This document shows, piece after piece, positions 33,478 to 44,399 of a stretch of DNA of 64,000 nucleotides (position 1 is the first letter of the stretch; the number at the start of each line of letters is the position of its first letter). Made by a program: the position numbers and the translations under genes. The stretch covers positions 1 through 64,000 of the forward strand of contig VXIS01000169.1 in assembly GCA_008704415.1 (NCBI GenBank), read 5' to 3'. Under the pieces are notes generated by a model. That model was not told the DNA's origin and did not search any database. It saw only the letters and a list, made by a program, of their open reading frames with translations. The stretch is from Sphaerosporella brunnea. Its lineage: Eukaryota; Ascomycota; Pezizomycetes; Pezizales; Pyronemataceae.

Positions 33478-36400
33478 ATGTCTGAGAACCAGTTATCCCC
33501 GCTCCATACAAATCCCCCCGTTACCCCCCCACCCGCCACCGACTCCGCCATCGACGTCCAGATCCAGCAGGAGTCGCGAGTGTTCCCCTCTGATATCGGA
33601 ATTGAGAGGCGACAGATACTTTCCCCAGTGTCGCCCCACCCAGTTCACGTTCAAGAGCCCCCGGTTCTGAAAAACCAGATGGAGCTCGCAAATAACTTTA
33701 CTGATGCACATCCCACAAACACCAACGGCATGGGTCCATCATCTGCTGCTACTTTCGTGAGCCCAGACTTAAGTTCCCTGGAGTCGTTGATGAAGCAGCA
33801 CCAGCAACAAGCGCTTCAGCAGCAGCAGCACCACCAACACCAGGAGAAGGACCAGCAGCCTCCAACACTGGAGCAGTCGACTACTCAGGAGCATCCGCAG
33901 AACCAGCTGTCGCTACCCGAACCTACACTCTACTCCGCGAGTAGTTCATTACCATCAGCGATTGCCCCGTTCCCGGCCATGGATAAATCCTCTCCTCCTC
34001 CTGTCTCTTCCTCCTTGCATGCTGGGAATGGTGAAGCACCCGCTGGTAATGGGTCATTTGCGTCGTCTGCGTCTGCGCCTTCCAGCAATGGAATCACCGC
34101 GCCGTCCAAACCCACAAACATTTCCACCGGCCTCCCGCCACCACCCATCCTTGCAAGTAACCTGTCGTCTAGCAATGTCGATCTCCAGGCGCTGTTGACA
34201 AAGTTGTCGTCCCCCGCGACCCCCACTGTTCCTCAGCAATTGCATTCGGCACCCCAATCTCCTCCGCTGCCAAATGGAGCTCCCGTTGTAGCTCCGTCTA
34301 GCAGTGCTCCTCCTCCCTCCGTTAAGAGTCCGCTGCCGCAATCTCCCGTCCAGAAGACGCGTACTTCGTCGAACCCCCCTCCGCCACCGACCAATCACCC
34401 TCTCCCTCCCGTTCCAGTCGTGTCCTCGTCGTTGCCCGGCCAGCCGCCGGCTGGATATCCCGCCTCCTTGCCGCCGCCCCCAAACTTCGCGCAGCACAAA
34501 CAGCAACAGCAGCAGCCGCCTCCGCAGCCGCAGCAACCAGCATCCGTTACAGAAGAAGAGGATGAAGAGGACTCCCGTCCTTTTACTGTCGATGAAGAGG
34601 AAGAATTCTCGCAATTTCTCACGGATGAGCGTGATTATGTGTCACATGGCCAATGGGACAGGTTTCCGCCCGGCTCCAGGTTGTTCATTGGTGCGCACCC
34701 ACCCGTCTTACCACCCTTGATATATGCTATACCCAGTTGGCTGGCTACCCTTTGCTTTTGATGACATATATGCCTGTTCGGATCGATCCCGTTTCGCTTG
34801 AATAATTCCGAAATGAATACTTACATATCGCCATTGTGCCCCCACGCGTTACAGGAAATCTGCCCACCGAAAAAGTTACCAAACGTGATCTGTTCCGCAT
34901 CTTCCACAAGCATGGTCGGCTGGCCCAGGTATCCATAAAGCAAGCTTACGGGTTCGTCCAGTTCCTGGACCAGTCCTCGTGCGCCGCCGCTCTTAGACAC
35001 GAACAAGGCTCCACCGTAAGGGGTCGTAAAATGCGTAAGATTTCTTTCTGCCCTGCTGATCGTCGGCGATGCGTGTTGTAAATTTATCGTCGTCTAACGG
35101 TCGTGCCCCCTGTGTAGATCTTGAAATTTCGAAGCCCCAGCGCAATACCCGCCCTGCCCCTATCGACTCTGCGCGTACCCGCCGTTCTCGGTCCCCAGAC
35201 TACTCCCGCGGCGGCGTCTCCCCCAGACGTGGTGGGCCCCCATCAAGCGCCGGTGGAGGAAGAAGGGAGGTGGACCGTTACCGCGGCCCGCCGGCATCGG
35301 ACAGAGACTCCCGCGATCGTCGTGACAGGGATGAATATGCCAGCCGCCGAAGGTCATCCCCCCCTCCTAGAGCCCGCGATGACTATCGCCCTGGAAGGCG
35401 TTCGAGGTCTAGGTCCAGATCGCCGCCCGCTCGATACAGACCTAGGAGCAGAAGCAGAACCCCCGACTTTGACGATGTTCCGCTGCCGAAGAGGAGTGCT
35501 GATCAGGTCCCCGAGGTGCAGATCTTGGTGAGTGATGAGTTGGATAGGTACACACTTCAGATTCCCCGTCGCATTTGCCTAGTGCTGATCAAAAATTAGA
35601 AACTTCATTTGGTGGGTGGAAAATGCTTTTCGGAGCAAAAACTTGAAGTGTGACATGCTCTTCCTCAATCCTCGCCTTCAACTGTCCGCAGTTGTTAAGC
35701 GTCAGGTTATGGAGGGTGTCAATGCAGTTGTATTCCTTAACAGACAAATGCAACTCGCTAGTACAATTTCCATCCAGATTTTTGATCGCAAGGACCAGGA
35801 TGCTGCTTCATTCAACCGTAAGGCCCATCCATAGATCCTATTGAGCGAGGAAATGCTGACTTTGCGCAGAATATGACAACCTTGACCCTTCAGTGGCAGC
35901 CGAGTTGGTTGTGCATTCAAAACAGCAACAGCAGCAGTATGCAGCAGCCGTTGCTGCCCCCGCGGCTCACTACGGCAGCTATGGTGCTCCTCCCGCCATG
36001 CAACAACCGCAAGTCCCGCAGCAGCAGCAACTAGCCGGTCTTCAAGGGCTCGCCTCGGTCCCCGGTCTCGCGAGCCTTATCCAGGGCGTGGATGCGGGAA
36101 CTTTGCAGAAAATCCTTCTCGGGCTTCATCAGCAGAGCCAGCCACAGATCCAGCAGCAACCGCAATACCAACAGACTCAGCAGCTCAACGATCTGGCTAG
36201 CATGCTTGCTCGTCCCCAACAGCAGCAATACGGCAGCGCCCCGCAGCAACCCCAGCAGCAGGCGTATGGAAGTCAGCCCCCTCCTCAGAACTCTGCGCTA
36301 GGTGCCTTCGGCGGAACGGCCGGCTTCGCGGCCTTGTTGGGCCAGGCTCAGCAGAAAGTTGCGGCGGCCCAGCAGCAACAGTCGCCCACTCAGCAATCAC

Positions 36401-36480
36401 CACCACAGCAGCCGGTGCAAACTCAAAACAGTCAGATTGGAAACATCATGGAGACACTTGCCAAGTGGAAGCAGTCATAA
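33478..36480 (+). CDS. NAB3: Nab3-like nuclear RNA-binding protein (Nrd1-Nab3 type termination factor)
   Basis: In yeast Nab3 acts with Nrd1 and Sen1 in termination and decay of non-coding transcripts. Exons are 33478-34690, 34855-35034, 35118-35547, 35600-35817 and 35870-36480, giving 883 aa. Residues 1-370 are low-complexity Pro/Ser/Gln. An acidic patch (EEEDEEDSRPFTVDEEEEF) leads to one RRM at about 398-470, with RNP2 RLFIGNLP and RNP1 YGFVQF. The family context KVTKRDLFRIFHKHGRLAQV and RKMHLEISKPQRNTR matches Nab3 of other ascomycetes. An RS/RD-rich linker follows. Then comes a conserved C-terminal fold (VQILVSDELDRNFIWWVENA, CDMLFLNPRLQ, GVNAVVFLNRQMQ), perhaps anticodon-binding-like. 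The protein ends in a Gln-rich tail with low-complexity QQQ runs, and finally METLAKWKQS. The third intron uses the donor at 35548, not the tempting GTGAGT at 35528, because only that keeps frame. Confidence 0.9.
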
Positions 36481-37207
36481 GTCCAACGAAACGGGGAATT
36501 AGATGTGGGGCGTTTTATGACATCATGGGTTCTCATTATTTTTTGACTCTGCTTTTTCACAATGTTCTGCTGGTGTACTACTGTTTCTTTTCTGATTAGG
36601 GGAAAAGTAAATGATTTGTGAAGGCGTTCTTTTTCTGTATCGTAGTCTGCTGATTTTACTTATTGCATTTTACTCTTGCCTACTATTACGATGGACTTGG
36701 GGGAGGGGGGAGGATGAGGATTGTTGCTGGATTTTTGTTGATGCCGTGCAAGTTCCCGCTTGGCATGGGCATGTCAGAGTACTGGAGGTGAAGGATTCTG
36801 CACTCTAGATAGGATGCTTTTGAGCAAGAAAACCTCACGTAAATAGGCCAGAGAGTGCGTGGTGTTTCCATTTGACGAGTGATAAGTTGTGAACCATCCA
36901 TCCGGGAATCAGTTGAGAATGATAATGATTGCTGTCTTCAAGGTAGTTTTTTCAAATCAGCAAGAACGGGGGGACCAATCAGACCGTTCAACTACCCTTT
37001 GAATTTGAGCGATCTCACAGAAGATATTTGGGAACAAGAAAGGGTTTCAGAAAATCCGCTCTGGAACAAGGATGCGAGCGTTAATCTTCCTCAAACTGAC
37101 AACACTATCCACACTATCCATATTCTCCAACTCGATCTTTCTCACTTTGAAGGTTGAATTTCGAGTGACGCCCGTTGCCGCCTACATAACGTTATCTAAC
37201 GCGAGCA
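36481..37207 (+). promoter_or_regulatory. NAB3 3' region and AAR2 upstream region
   Basis: No coding sequence recognised. T-rich stretches after the NAB3 stop are probably its 3' untranslated region. Confidence 0.4.
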
Positions 37208-38515
37208 ATGACGCAACCAGAACTTCCACCACCACAGCCACCGATATACCCACCGACAATGGCGCCCCCACGAACAACACCAGCAACGCTATACCTAAGC
37301 TCTATACCGCCATCTTCACATGTGGGTGTAGACCTCAGCTCCTTCAGCACACCGCCGCAATTCGGCGGCATCACATCCCTCCCGCCAGGAATCCACCACG
37401 TCTGGCTCTCGCCCGCGCCGTCGCTGGTGCTCAGATCCGGCTTCTGGGTAGACGTGCCCGCGGGGCTCGGGTGGGCGCAGCACCGCCGGTACGAGGCGGA
37501 GATGGAGGCGCTGGTGCCAGCTGATTTGGCGACGGTCGGGGGGATGCTATTGCCGTATCGCCAGCGGCTGCCTGCCACCGGCGAGGAAACGGCCGCCAGC
37601 GATGCGTGGAACACGTTGGTGGCGCACGTGAGCGCTGCTACGTTGGCAAGGGTTTTTGGAGAGGACTGGAGCGCTGATTCCACCATGCCGTCTTCGGCCG
37701 AGGATCACGATGGCGCCGACGATGGACTGCCGCCTACCGCCGCCGAGACCGAACGCAGCTTACGTTTTACACCAGTGGACCTGAAGCGGACGTGGCGCGA
37801 GGGTGCCGTCGGGCAGGAGCGCACCACGCAGGCGCGCGACCGCAGTTGGGCGCTCGAGCGGGTGTTGCAGGCGGCTGGCGGGCCGCAGGAGTTGCTTGGT
37901 GAGTGGGAGGTTGCGTTCGTGCTGTGTTATTATTTGGGGAATTATGCGGCCGGTGAGCAGTGGAGGAGGATTGTAGCGCTGTGTTTGACGTGTCGAGAGG
38001 CGGTGGTCGCTCGTGGTGGTAGTGGTGGTGGTAGTGATGGTAGTGCCTTGCTTGTGCAGGTTTTGGCTGCGCTGAGGCGTATGCTTGAGGTACTCGCTGC
38101 GGGCGAGGAGCATGGGTTCCTGGGTGAGGAGGTGTTGGCGGAGGTCGCCAGACTGCTGAGGGGCTTTGGGAAGATGCTGAGGGAAGAGGAGACGGATGAT
38201 CCTAGCAGGGGAGTTGAGGTCAGGAGGGAGTTTGAGCACTTGAAGGAGTGGATGGCCAGGAAGATGGATTGTGTGCTTGATACGAGGGAGATGTTGCGGA
38301 AGGGAACCGTCATGACCGAGGAGGGGGATATTGTTGAGGTTGAGGCTGAGGGGCTGGATGAGGAGGAGGAGACTGGAGAGTATGCTCCTGTTATCGTTGA
38401 GGATGTCGACTTGCAACCATTTACTACTGCTGCTGCTGCTACCAGCAGCCGAGGATCTTCACCGGTGGATGTTATGATGGTTGATGAAGAGGAGGAGGAT
38501 GATCCTCGTTTCTAG
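37208..38515 (+). CDS. AAR2: AAR2 family protein (U5 snRNP assembly factor)
   Basis: Aar2 binds Prp8 in the cytoplasm and accompanies U5 snRNP maturation. Single exon, 435 aa, ATG at 37208 in a plausible context. After a Pro-rich start, the N-terminal domain shows VGVDLSSFSTPPQFGGITSL and PPGIHHVWLSP, the hallmark 'IPPG-H' region of the family. The C-terminal helical domain starts around residue 220 with QELLGEWEVAFVLCYYLGNY and AGEQWRRIVALCLTC, matching the family's 'LLGE-QFAF...EQWK' pattern. The acidic, Ser-rich tail (MMVDEEEEDDPRF) is extra. It is longer than yeast Aar2 (355 aa). Its 3' end converges on PAC10, with 132 bp between stop codons. Confidence 0.85.
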   Translation: MTQPELPPPQPPIYPPTMAPPRTTPATLYLSSIPPSSHVGVDLSSFSTPPQFGGITSLPPGIHHVWLSPAPSLVLRSGFWVDVPAGLGWAQHRRYEAEMEALVPADLATVGGMLLPYRQRLPATGEETAASDAWNTLVAHVSAATLARVFGEDWSADSTMPSSAEDHDGADDGLPPTAAETERSLRFTPVDLKRTWREGAVGQERTTQARDRSWALERVLQAAGGPQELLGEWEVAFVLCYYLGNYAAGEQWRRIVALCLTCREAVVARGGSGGGSDGSALLVQVLAALRRMLEVLAAGEEHGFLGEEVLAEVARLLRGFGKMLREEETDDPSRGVEVRREFEHLKEWMARKMDCVLDTREMLRKGTVMTEEGDIVEVEAEGLDEEEETGEYAPVIVEDVDLQPFTTAAAATSSRGSSPVDVMMVDEEEEDDPRF

Positions 38516-38647
38516 TTTCGGTTTCAAAAAGCATGGCAGAGGGTTTATATTACACGGCGTTTCGGCAAAAGGGTTGGAGGGGGAAAGGGGGGGCAGTTGA
38601 TATCATTATGTTTTTGCTTTTTTTCCCCAACCAACGAACGGCCCGCT

Positions 38648-39405
38648 CTACTTCTTCTTCCGCTTCTCCTCCTCCTCTGCCTCCGCGCGGTCCCGCCGCT
38701 TCAGCGTGACTTCGTAGTTGTACAGCCTCGCGGTGTTGACCTCCAACGTGGTGATCTGCTGCCTTAGGAAATCCATATCCTCCTCACAGTTCTTCAGGCT
38801 CTCCAAGGCGGCCGAGAGTTTTCCCTCAAGTAGCATCTTAGCCTCCTCGATTGGGTACGCCAGCATAACGTTTGCACCCAGCCACAGGTACACCTCGTCG
38901 GTGGTGCTGCCGTCAATCGTCGCCTTCGCGTACAAGGTGTCGTTGAGCTCGAAGGTAGTGTCGAACGATTTCTTTTCCACGTCCTCAACACCACCGCCGC
39001 CGCGCGCTATCAGAAATTGCACCGTTTCCAGCGTCTTGCGGATATCCGGTATCTTGTCTTTTAGACCCGCGGCCCGTCGCTGCGTGTTGATCTCCATGAA
39101 TTGGTATTTACTGGCTGGGTGCGTGGGCGGTCAGGTTTCCTTTTCTTTTTCTTTTTCTTTTTTTTTTCTGATTATGGTTGGAATGGAGGAGAGGAGGCGC
39201 ACGCAATCATCTCTTGGAATTTCTTCAGGTTTGGCTCGATCTCGGAACGTGAGCTGACGAAGGACTCTACATCCTCGACGAAGGGCGCAACGGGGATGCC
39301 GCGGGGGTTGGAATCTCTGTTGACTTTTGAGTCAGCGGCCGCTTCGTTTTTTCTTCTTCTTGTTGGGACAGGGGAAGTGAGAGGGCTTACGCGACTTCGG
39401 CCATC
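38648..39405 (-). CDS. PAC10: Prefoldin subunit 3 (Pac10/Gim2)
   Basis: Alpha-type subunit of the prefoldin hexamer, which hands nascent actin and tubulin to the CCT chaperonin in the cytosol. Exons are 39405-39392 (only 14 bp: MAEV plus two bases), 39316-39203 and 39110-38648, giving 196 aa. The start joins to NPRGIPVAPFVEDVESFV and then across intron 2 to KYQFMEINTQRRAAGLKDKI, which match the family. Two long coiled-coil helices flank the beta-hairpin core FDTTFELNDTLYAKATI and VYLWLGANVMLAYPIEEA. The C-terminus is Glu/Lys/Arg-rich. The length fits fungal Pac10 (about 195-200 aa). It is divergent from the LETM1 gene, with 197 bp between start codons. Confidence 0.92.
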
Positions 39406-39602
39406 GTTGATGCAGAGGTTGGAGATGATGGAGATGGGAGATGGGGGATGGTATTGTTTTGTGGGGCAGCTATGAAGCAACACCTGAGAAGCTCCCCGCG
39501 ATCCGCGCCAAGCCTTGGATCCTCGCAACTGCTAAATTTTATTTTATCTCTAAAATTTTAGTTTTATTTCCTTCCTTGGTGACTCTTCTCTGCTATACCG
39601 CC
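39406..39602. promoter_or_regulatory. Shared 197-bp divergent promoter of PAC10 and the LETM1-domain gene
   Basis: The two start codons face away from each other. The interval has an AT-rich patch (TTTTATTTTATCTCTAAAAT) near the LETM1 side and a GC-rich patch near the middle. Both transcripts must start within or very near it. Confidence 0.6.
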
Positions 39603-40604
39603 ATGAACCCGCTTCACCTTCGGTCCGGCGCCATGCTGTTGGCTCGTCGTCCGCAGCAGAGCATACCACTGCTCTACCGCTGCGCCAGCACGAACTCCTC
39701 CACCACCTCAACAATTCAGCGCAATCGCAGCCCACCGCTTTCTCCCGCGACCAAGCCCGCGCCGACAGTCTCCATCACCGCCGACGATGCCATCAATGCC
39801 CCCATCAGCAGCATCCCAGCGCCAATTGAGCTCCCCACAAAAGCTGCCGGCGACAGCACGTTCGGGCACCTCTTCCGGACAGGGAAGGCATATCTCAGTT
39901 TCTTCAAGTCTGGGATGATGGCGATTCTCACGAACTTCAAAGCGACGCGGGGGCTACAAGAGCTGGTCGACAAGCACGAGGGGGGATTGCAGCACCTAGT
40001 ACAACACGGCTTGATCACGCGTGCGCAGTACCAACACCTTCTGCGCGCGAGACACGATATCGTCCGTGTCCCGCTATTTGGTCTCATCTTCATCGTCTTT
40101 GGTGAAACGAGCCCCTTTATCCTGCCGTTTATTCCCAATACCGTACCCTACCCTTGCAGAGTCCCTCAGCAGCTTAATCGCCAAAGGAGAAAGGCGGCAG
40201 AGGCGAGGGAGGCTGCGTTTAGGGCGTTGACGGTGGAGGAGGCGGCGGCGCTGAGGAAGGGGCTGGACCAGCTGTCGAGCCAGGAGTTGGCACATGTAGC
40301 GACGGTGCTGAGGGTCAATTGGTTCTTGAGGAAGTGGAGGCTCAAGAGACATGTGGAGTATCTGGATCACGACTCGGCGCTGCTGCTGCGCGGAGGTGGA
40401 GTCGATGGGATCGCCAGCGGAGAGGAGTTGACGATGGCGGCGGAGGATAGGGGTATCAGCACGTATGGGAAAAAAGAGGAGGAGATTAGAGACACGCTGA
40501 GGGACTGGGAGAGGGTTGTCAAGGCGCTTGGTGGCGTGCGACCTGGTGCTTGGTTGGTTAGACCAGAGAGCTGGAGAAGCGCTGGTAACGATTTGAGGGA
40601 ATAG
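39603..40604 (+). CDS. LETM1-domain mitochondrial inner-membrane protein
   Basis: Single exon, 333 aa, from ATG 39603. The N-terminus (MNPLHLRSGAMLLARRPQQS) is basic and lacks acids, as expected for a mitochondrial presequence. A ribosome-binding LETM1 region follows: ARHDIVRVPLFGLIFIVFGE, containing the membrane segment, then TSPFILPFIPNTVPYPCRVP. The latter matches the 'PF-E-LLP--L--FPN-LP' motif of the family. The helical part ends with WERVVKALGGVRPGAWLVRP. LETM1 proteins act in mitochondrial K+/H+ or Ca2+/H+ exchange and in ribosome tethering. This one is shorter than Mdm38/Ylh47 (about 450-570 aa) and is probably a smaller fungal paralogue, so I give no symbol. Confidence 0.8.
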   Translation: MNPLHLRSGAMLLARRPQQSIPLLYRCASTNSSTTSTIQRNRSPPLSPATKPAPTVSITADDAINAPISSIPAPIELPTKAAGDSTFGHLFRTGKAYLSFFKSGMMAILTNFKATRGLQELVDKHEGGLQHLVQHGLITRAQYQHLLRARHDIVRVPLFGLIFIVFGETSPFILPFIPNTVPYPCRVPQQLNRQRRKAAEAREAAFRALTVEEAAALRKGLDQLSSQELAHVATVLRVNWFLRKWRLKRHVEYLDHDSALLLRGGGVDGIASGEELTMAAEDRGISTYGKKEEEIRDTLRDWERVVKALGGVRPGAWLVRPESWRSAGNDLRE

Positions 40605-40676
40605 ATGGCGGGCTTTAATGTTTTGTGACGGGCTGTATTATTACTTGTATCTTAGACGGAGGAAACGTCAAGTCTC

Positions 40677-41283
40677 ATAGCACTATCACTCACCCTCCGG
40701 TGGGTGGTCATGCCAACATCGAGGGCAACGAGTTTGCAGACCTTAGGGCCAAGGTCACCAGTGAAGGCCGCCAGCGAGGCGCTTCTACGATAGGTCAGCG
40801 CGGCCCATCTGAGGCGCAAGGCCTCAGAAGCGCGCAGCAGCGGCACCAAGCAGTGGATCCGTCAGAGCGCCAGCCTTCGCGCGTCGTACATCCCGCGGAA
40901 GACTAGCTTCCGGCCAGCTTCAAAGAGGGCGCTTGCCTCCCGGTACTACCAGCTTCTTACTGGGCATTCGATCACGGCGCCCTATCTCAAGGACAAGCTC
41001 CGCAAGCGAGACTCAGATGAGTGCTGGTCCTGTCTCTCGGGCAGACGGCAAAGCCGAGAGCACCTTTTTGAGGAGTGTGACCGGTGGCTCCCTCAGATTC
41101 ACGCGCTCTGGCGTACGGTCACGTGGAGAAAGAGCTGGGTGGAAGCGCCTTCGGGGGGCTGTTCCAGGAGGAAAAGGCCACTCCCGCGGTTTCCGCGGGA
41201 TACTAGGGTTGGGCAGGCTGTGGCGGTCGCTCCGGCAGAGGATTCGTCATCATTATCGGGAGAGGAGTGGGAGGAGGAGTGAG
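40677..41283 (+). pseudogene. Tad-like LINE, 3' end of ORF2 (RNase H tail and zinc knuckle)
   Basis: The segment GHANIEGNEFADLRAK (about 40708-40755) is the end of an RNase H domain as found in Tad/I-type LINEs. After a frame change near 40800 an open frame runs to a TGA at about 41283, with YYQLLTGHSITAPYLKDKL and a Cys-His knuckle DECWSCLSG...REHLFEEC (CX2C-X9-HX4C). The endonuclease and reverse transcriptase are absent, so the copy is 5'-truncated, as LINE insertions usually are. No target duplication or clear 3' tail could be fixed. Confidence 0.7.
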
Positions 41284-41895
41284 TGACCTGGCCCAGGAGG
41301 CCATCCATGGCATTTTTCATGTTGCTACGGGCCTGTTTCTTTCCTTTGTCACCTCCTTATACCTTTTTTTTTCTTTTGTCTGGTATTTCGGGTTGGCGTT
41401 GTTGACCATGAGATAGCATCAATACACAATGTCAGTTGACCACCGAGTGATGCCCCATGCAGCACACATGCAAAAACCGAACCGCACGATGACATACATA
41501 CCTAGGTACTCTATTCTACTCTACCTTCGGGCTGATTCCCGGAAAAGTTGTGCTTACTATCGACAGCTTTGACGTCACATCGGGCGGCATCTGACAAGGT
41601 GCATAACACACGATAAAGTGCCATAGCTGTCCATCGTGAAAGTCCACAGTGTGTACTTAGCTGGGCTAGCGCCGCCGGGGGGTTGGCGCTGCTCAAAACA
41701 ACCCCACTACACAACGAAAGAAAGAATTTATTCAACAACCATAGAATCAAAGATTTTGATTTGTGGTTGCAGAGTTACAAGGGCTTGAAAATGACGCTGT
41801 TAGTATGGGTCTGTATGTATGTATCCATCGGTTATGTACTCTATTTATGTAGATTTGCAGGGTTTCACGGCAGCTGCATGCATGGCTGTGTGTAT
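41284..41895. other. Intergenic, no gene seen
   Basis: Includes the probable 3' tail of the LINE (T9 tract at about 41367) and unassigned sequence. Confidence 0.4.
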
Positions 41896-41980
41896 GCACA
41901 GTCGACTCTCTCTATAAGAATACTGGGGCGTGTTCTCATATACATACATACAATATTCTTACAGGGAGAGCCGACTGTGC
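41896..41980. mobile_element. Miniature 85-bp inverted-repeat element
   Basis: GCACAGTCGACTCTCTCTAT with AAGAATA pairs with TATTCTT...GGGAGAGCCGACTGTGC. Termini of the type ACAGTCGACTCTC recall Tc1/mariner-pogo elements, and TA dinucleotides lie two to three bases outside each end. The loop is only about 30 bp. Confidence 0.6.
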
Positions 41981-42887
41981 TCTAATCAACTGGCAACTTC
42001 CGGTCGGCACTTAAGTAGAGTGCTCGCTTCACGCGCTTCTGGGGCGGCAGGTAAAATCTAGGCCATGAGATATCCAGATCGCGCAATGCAGGGCGCTGAC
42101 ACATGTCAATCTTGGCCACGAACTCTGGAGAGGCTGGCCCTTTCGGGAGAGGTACCGATTGTGGCAGTGGCAACCGATTATAAGGGATGTTTTGTGATGA
42201 TTTGTCGTGAGCAGATACATGTACTCAAGTACCGCCCATAATCTCCTTCCGTGGTGAGCCGGTTGTGTATTCTGACTACCTATTGACGTTGCTCTGTTGT
42301 TTCACCCATCTCCAAGAATATACACATTACACAACGTTAACACACGGTGAGCATGAACACAACTCGCCGCCTTGAGGCATTTGCCCCCGTGTTCTCGAGC
42401 GGGCAGGCAGGCTGCGCACAAAACCACATATATATCCGTTGTTCAAAAAGTGAGGCTTTCGGGGGAGAGAGAGAGGCCCGTCTCTTCGAATTTGAGCAGC
42501 TCTTCGCAACATCAACCAGAGTTCTCATCCTCTCCTCCCTTCAACGCAACTACCCGACTGCTCATCTGGCAGGAATCTGGCCACTGGGATCTCGCCTGCA
42601 ACGTGTATGGTTGGACGGGTCGGGTGGCTATATTTTTTTTTTGGCACGGAAACAAAAAAATCAAAAACGAAATCCAAATCTTCCCGTACGTTAGTTATCG
42701 CTTCCGTGCCAACGGTTTCTTGTACACACGGGTAACTCTGGCCTGAAGGTGTGTGTGTTTGAAATAACCCCCCCTCCCCACCACCTCCTTCTCTCCCGTC
42801 CTACATGTATTGAGTAGGTAGCTCAAATGTTTCTTCCCCACAAAGGTTGAGTGGAACCTGCACCAGTATCACTGTACACAACCCGAG
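41981..42887. other. Upstream region of the 7-TM gene, otherwise no gene
   Basis: Short frames without support. A CT-rich stretch at about 42770-42800 may belong to the promoter of the following gene. Confidence 0.4.
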
Positions 42888-44126
42888 ATGCTCGTCTACC
42901 CCAAGAGCAAGTTCATCGCATGGATCTATTTCGACGGCGCATTCACAATCCTAGTACTCCTCTTCTCGGGGCTTCGCTTTTACCAGCAGCGGAAACTCCG
43001 GCCGTTGGCGAGGAGCTATGTGGTTGGGAATGTTGCAATCTCGCTGAGCAACGTGTGTATTACCGCGTGGACGATAGTATCCGCCTTCACCAGGATGGAG
43101 TATATCAAGTGGGAGGAGAATCCGGTGGGATATCCGCCGCCTTGGAGAAAAAATGGGCATTTCGTAAGTTCCCTCCCCACCTACTATCAATCGCAAGGAG
43201 AATGAGAAGTGCTGATCTTACAGTTGCTCTGGCTGGCCGGATATTGGTATCTGATCTGTCTGTGGCTGATAAAACTCTCATTCATATCCACCTACTTCCG
43301 CGTAGTCCCGCACCTCCGGACGTGGGCAAGAAAAGCCCTGTATATCACTGTAGCCTACGTAGCGTGCTCATTTGTCGTCTGCGTCCTGGTGCACAGTCTC
43401 TACTGCAGGCCTGCGACTATAAACTGTATGGCCCCTACCTATCTACGGTAGCTTCTTCGGGTTATATCAATTGCCAGAGTATGTTTGGCTAAAGAATATT
43501 TGGATTGTTAGGGATCGAAGGACCCTCCCGTTGCTCCCCCTGGCTCTCGGTCCCCTCGCTCTCCGTCATGACTGCCTTCAACATGAGCTCCGACATAGGG
43601 TGTAAGTTCCCTTTCTGCCCCAGCACATCCATGCTAACCGCACCTCCCGCAACAAACAGTACTCATAATCCCGCTCCTCGTGCTCCGCGAGCTGCACCTC
43701 CGCAAAGTCGAGGTCTTCGCCTTCGTATTCGTCTACGCCATCGGCAGCGTCAGCATTTTCGCCTCACTGCTGCGTTACATATTTATCCGGATAGCATACC
43801 GCAACGGCCTTGGAGTCCGCCCCGGCGATGACCTGGCAGAGAGTATCTACCGCAGCGCTGCGTTGGACGAGAAAATCAAGATCTGGACTACCGTTGAGTA
43901 TTCCACTGCGAGCATCGCGTTTTGTTTGCCGAGTTTGCGGAATATGATGAGGCGGGGAGGCTGCAGGGCGGTGGGAGTGCAGATTGAAGAGAGAGAGATG
44001 GTGAGTAGTGGGACGTATGTTAGTACGGTGGGAGAGACGGGAGTGACGGGGGAAGAGGAGGAGGAGGAGGAGAAACGGGACGGGAGTCAGGCGGAGTTGG
44101 CGCCTGGAATTGGAGCGGCGAGGTGA
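42888..44126 (+). CDS. Rhodopsin-like 7-TM integral membrane protein (fungal SAT4/Pth11-related group)
   Basis: I join exons 42888-43163, 43224-43425, 43512-43601 and 43660-44126 into 344 aa. All introns have GT...AG ends, and joining restores family landmarks: ALYITVAYVACSFVVCVLVH, then the conserved CRPATINW, which is built across intron 2. Then comes FNMSSDIGLLIIPLLVLREL, built across intron 3, and KVEVFAFVFVYAIGSVSIFA. About seven hydrophobic segments are present. The tail is cytosolic and acidic (TGEEEEEEEKRD). Fungal proteins of this group are orphan membrane proteins, some lying near effector or metabolite genes. Substrate and ligand are unknown. This member starts directly with a TM segment and has no CFEM domain. 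Confidence 0.75.
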
Positions 44127-44399
44127 GTTTTTTTTTTTTTGTGGGGCGTTTGGCGTTCTGGGGGTTTCCGTTGGTATGGTCGATAATTATTTCTCATGAT
44201 CATTGCGTGAAACTTGTCTTTCCAAGGTTGAACGTTCTGGTTGGGAATGCAACGTTTGATCGTAAAATCCGTCCCGGACAGCCTGGGGATGTTGAGAGCT
44301 AAAAAGCATTATCGTCGACGACGCAGCGCACACACCAAAAGCACCTTTACAGCAACCCCCCAGTCAAATACTGAGAGAAACTGAAAACATAGAGAATGA

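Noticed and set aside
35528..35547. GTGAGT donor in NAB3 at 35528
   Set aside because: Using it with the acceptor at 35599 breaks frame; the donor at 35548 keeps the conserved LVSDELDRNFIWW segment.
37192..38416. Long minus-strand frames opposite AAR2
   Set aside because: GC-rich shadow frames; the plus frame has the AAR2 family motifs.
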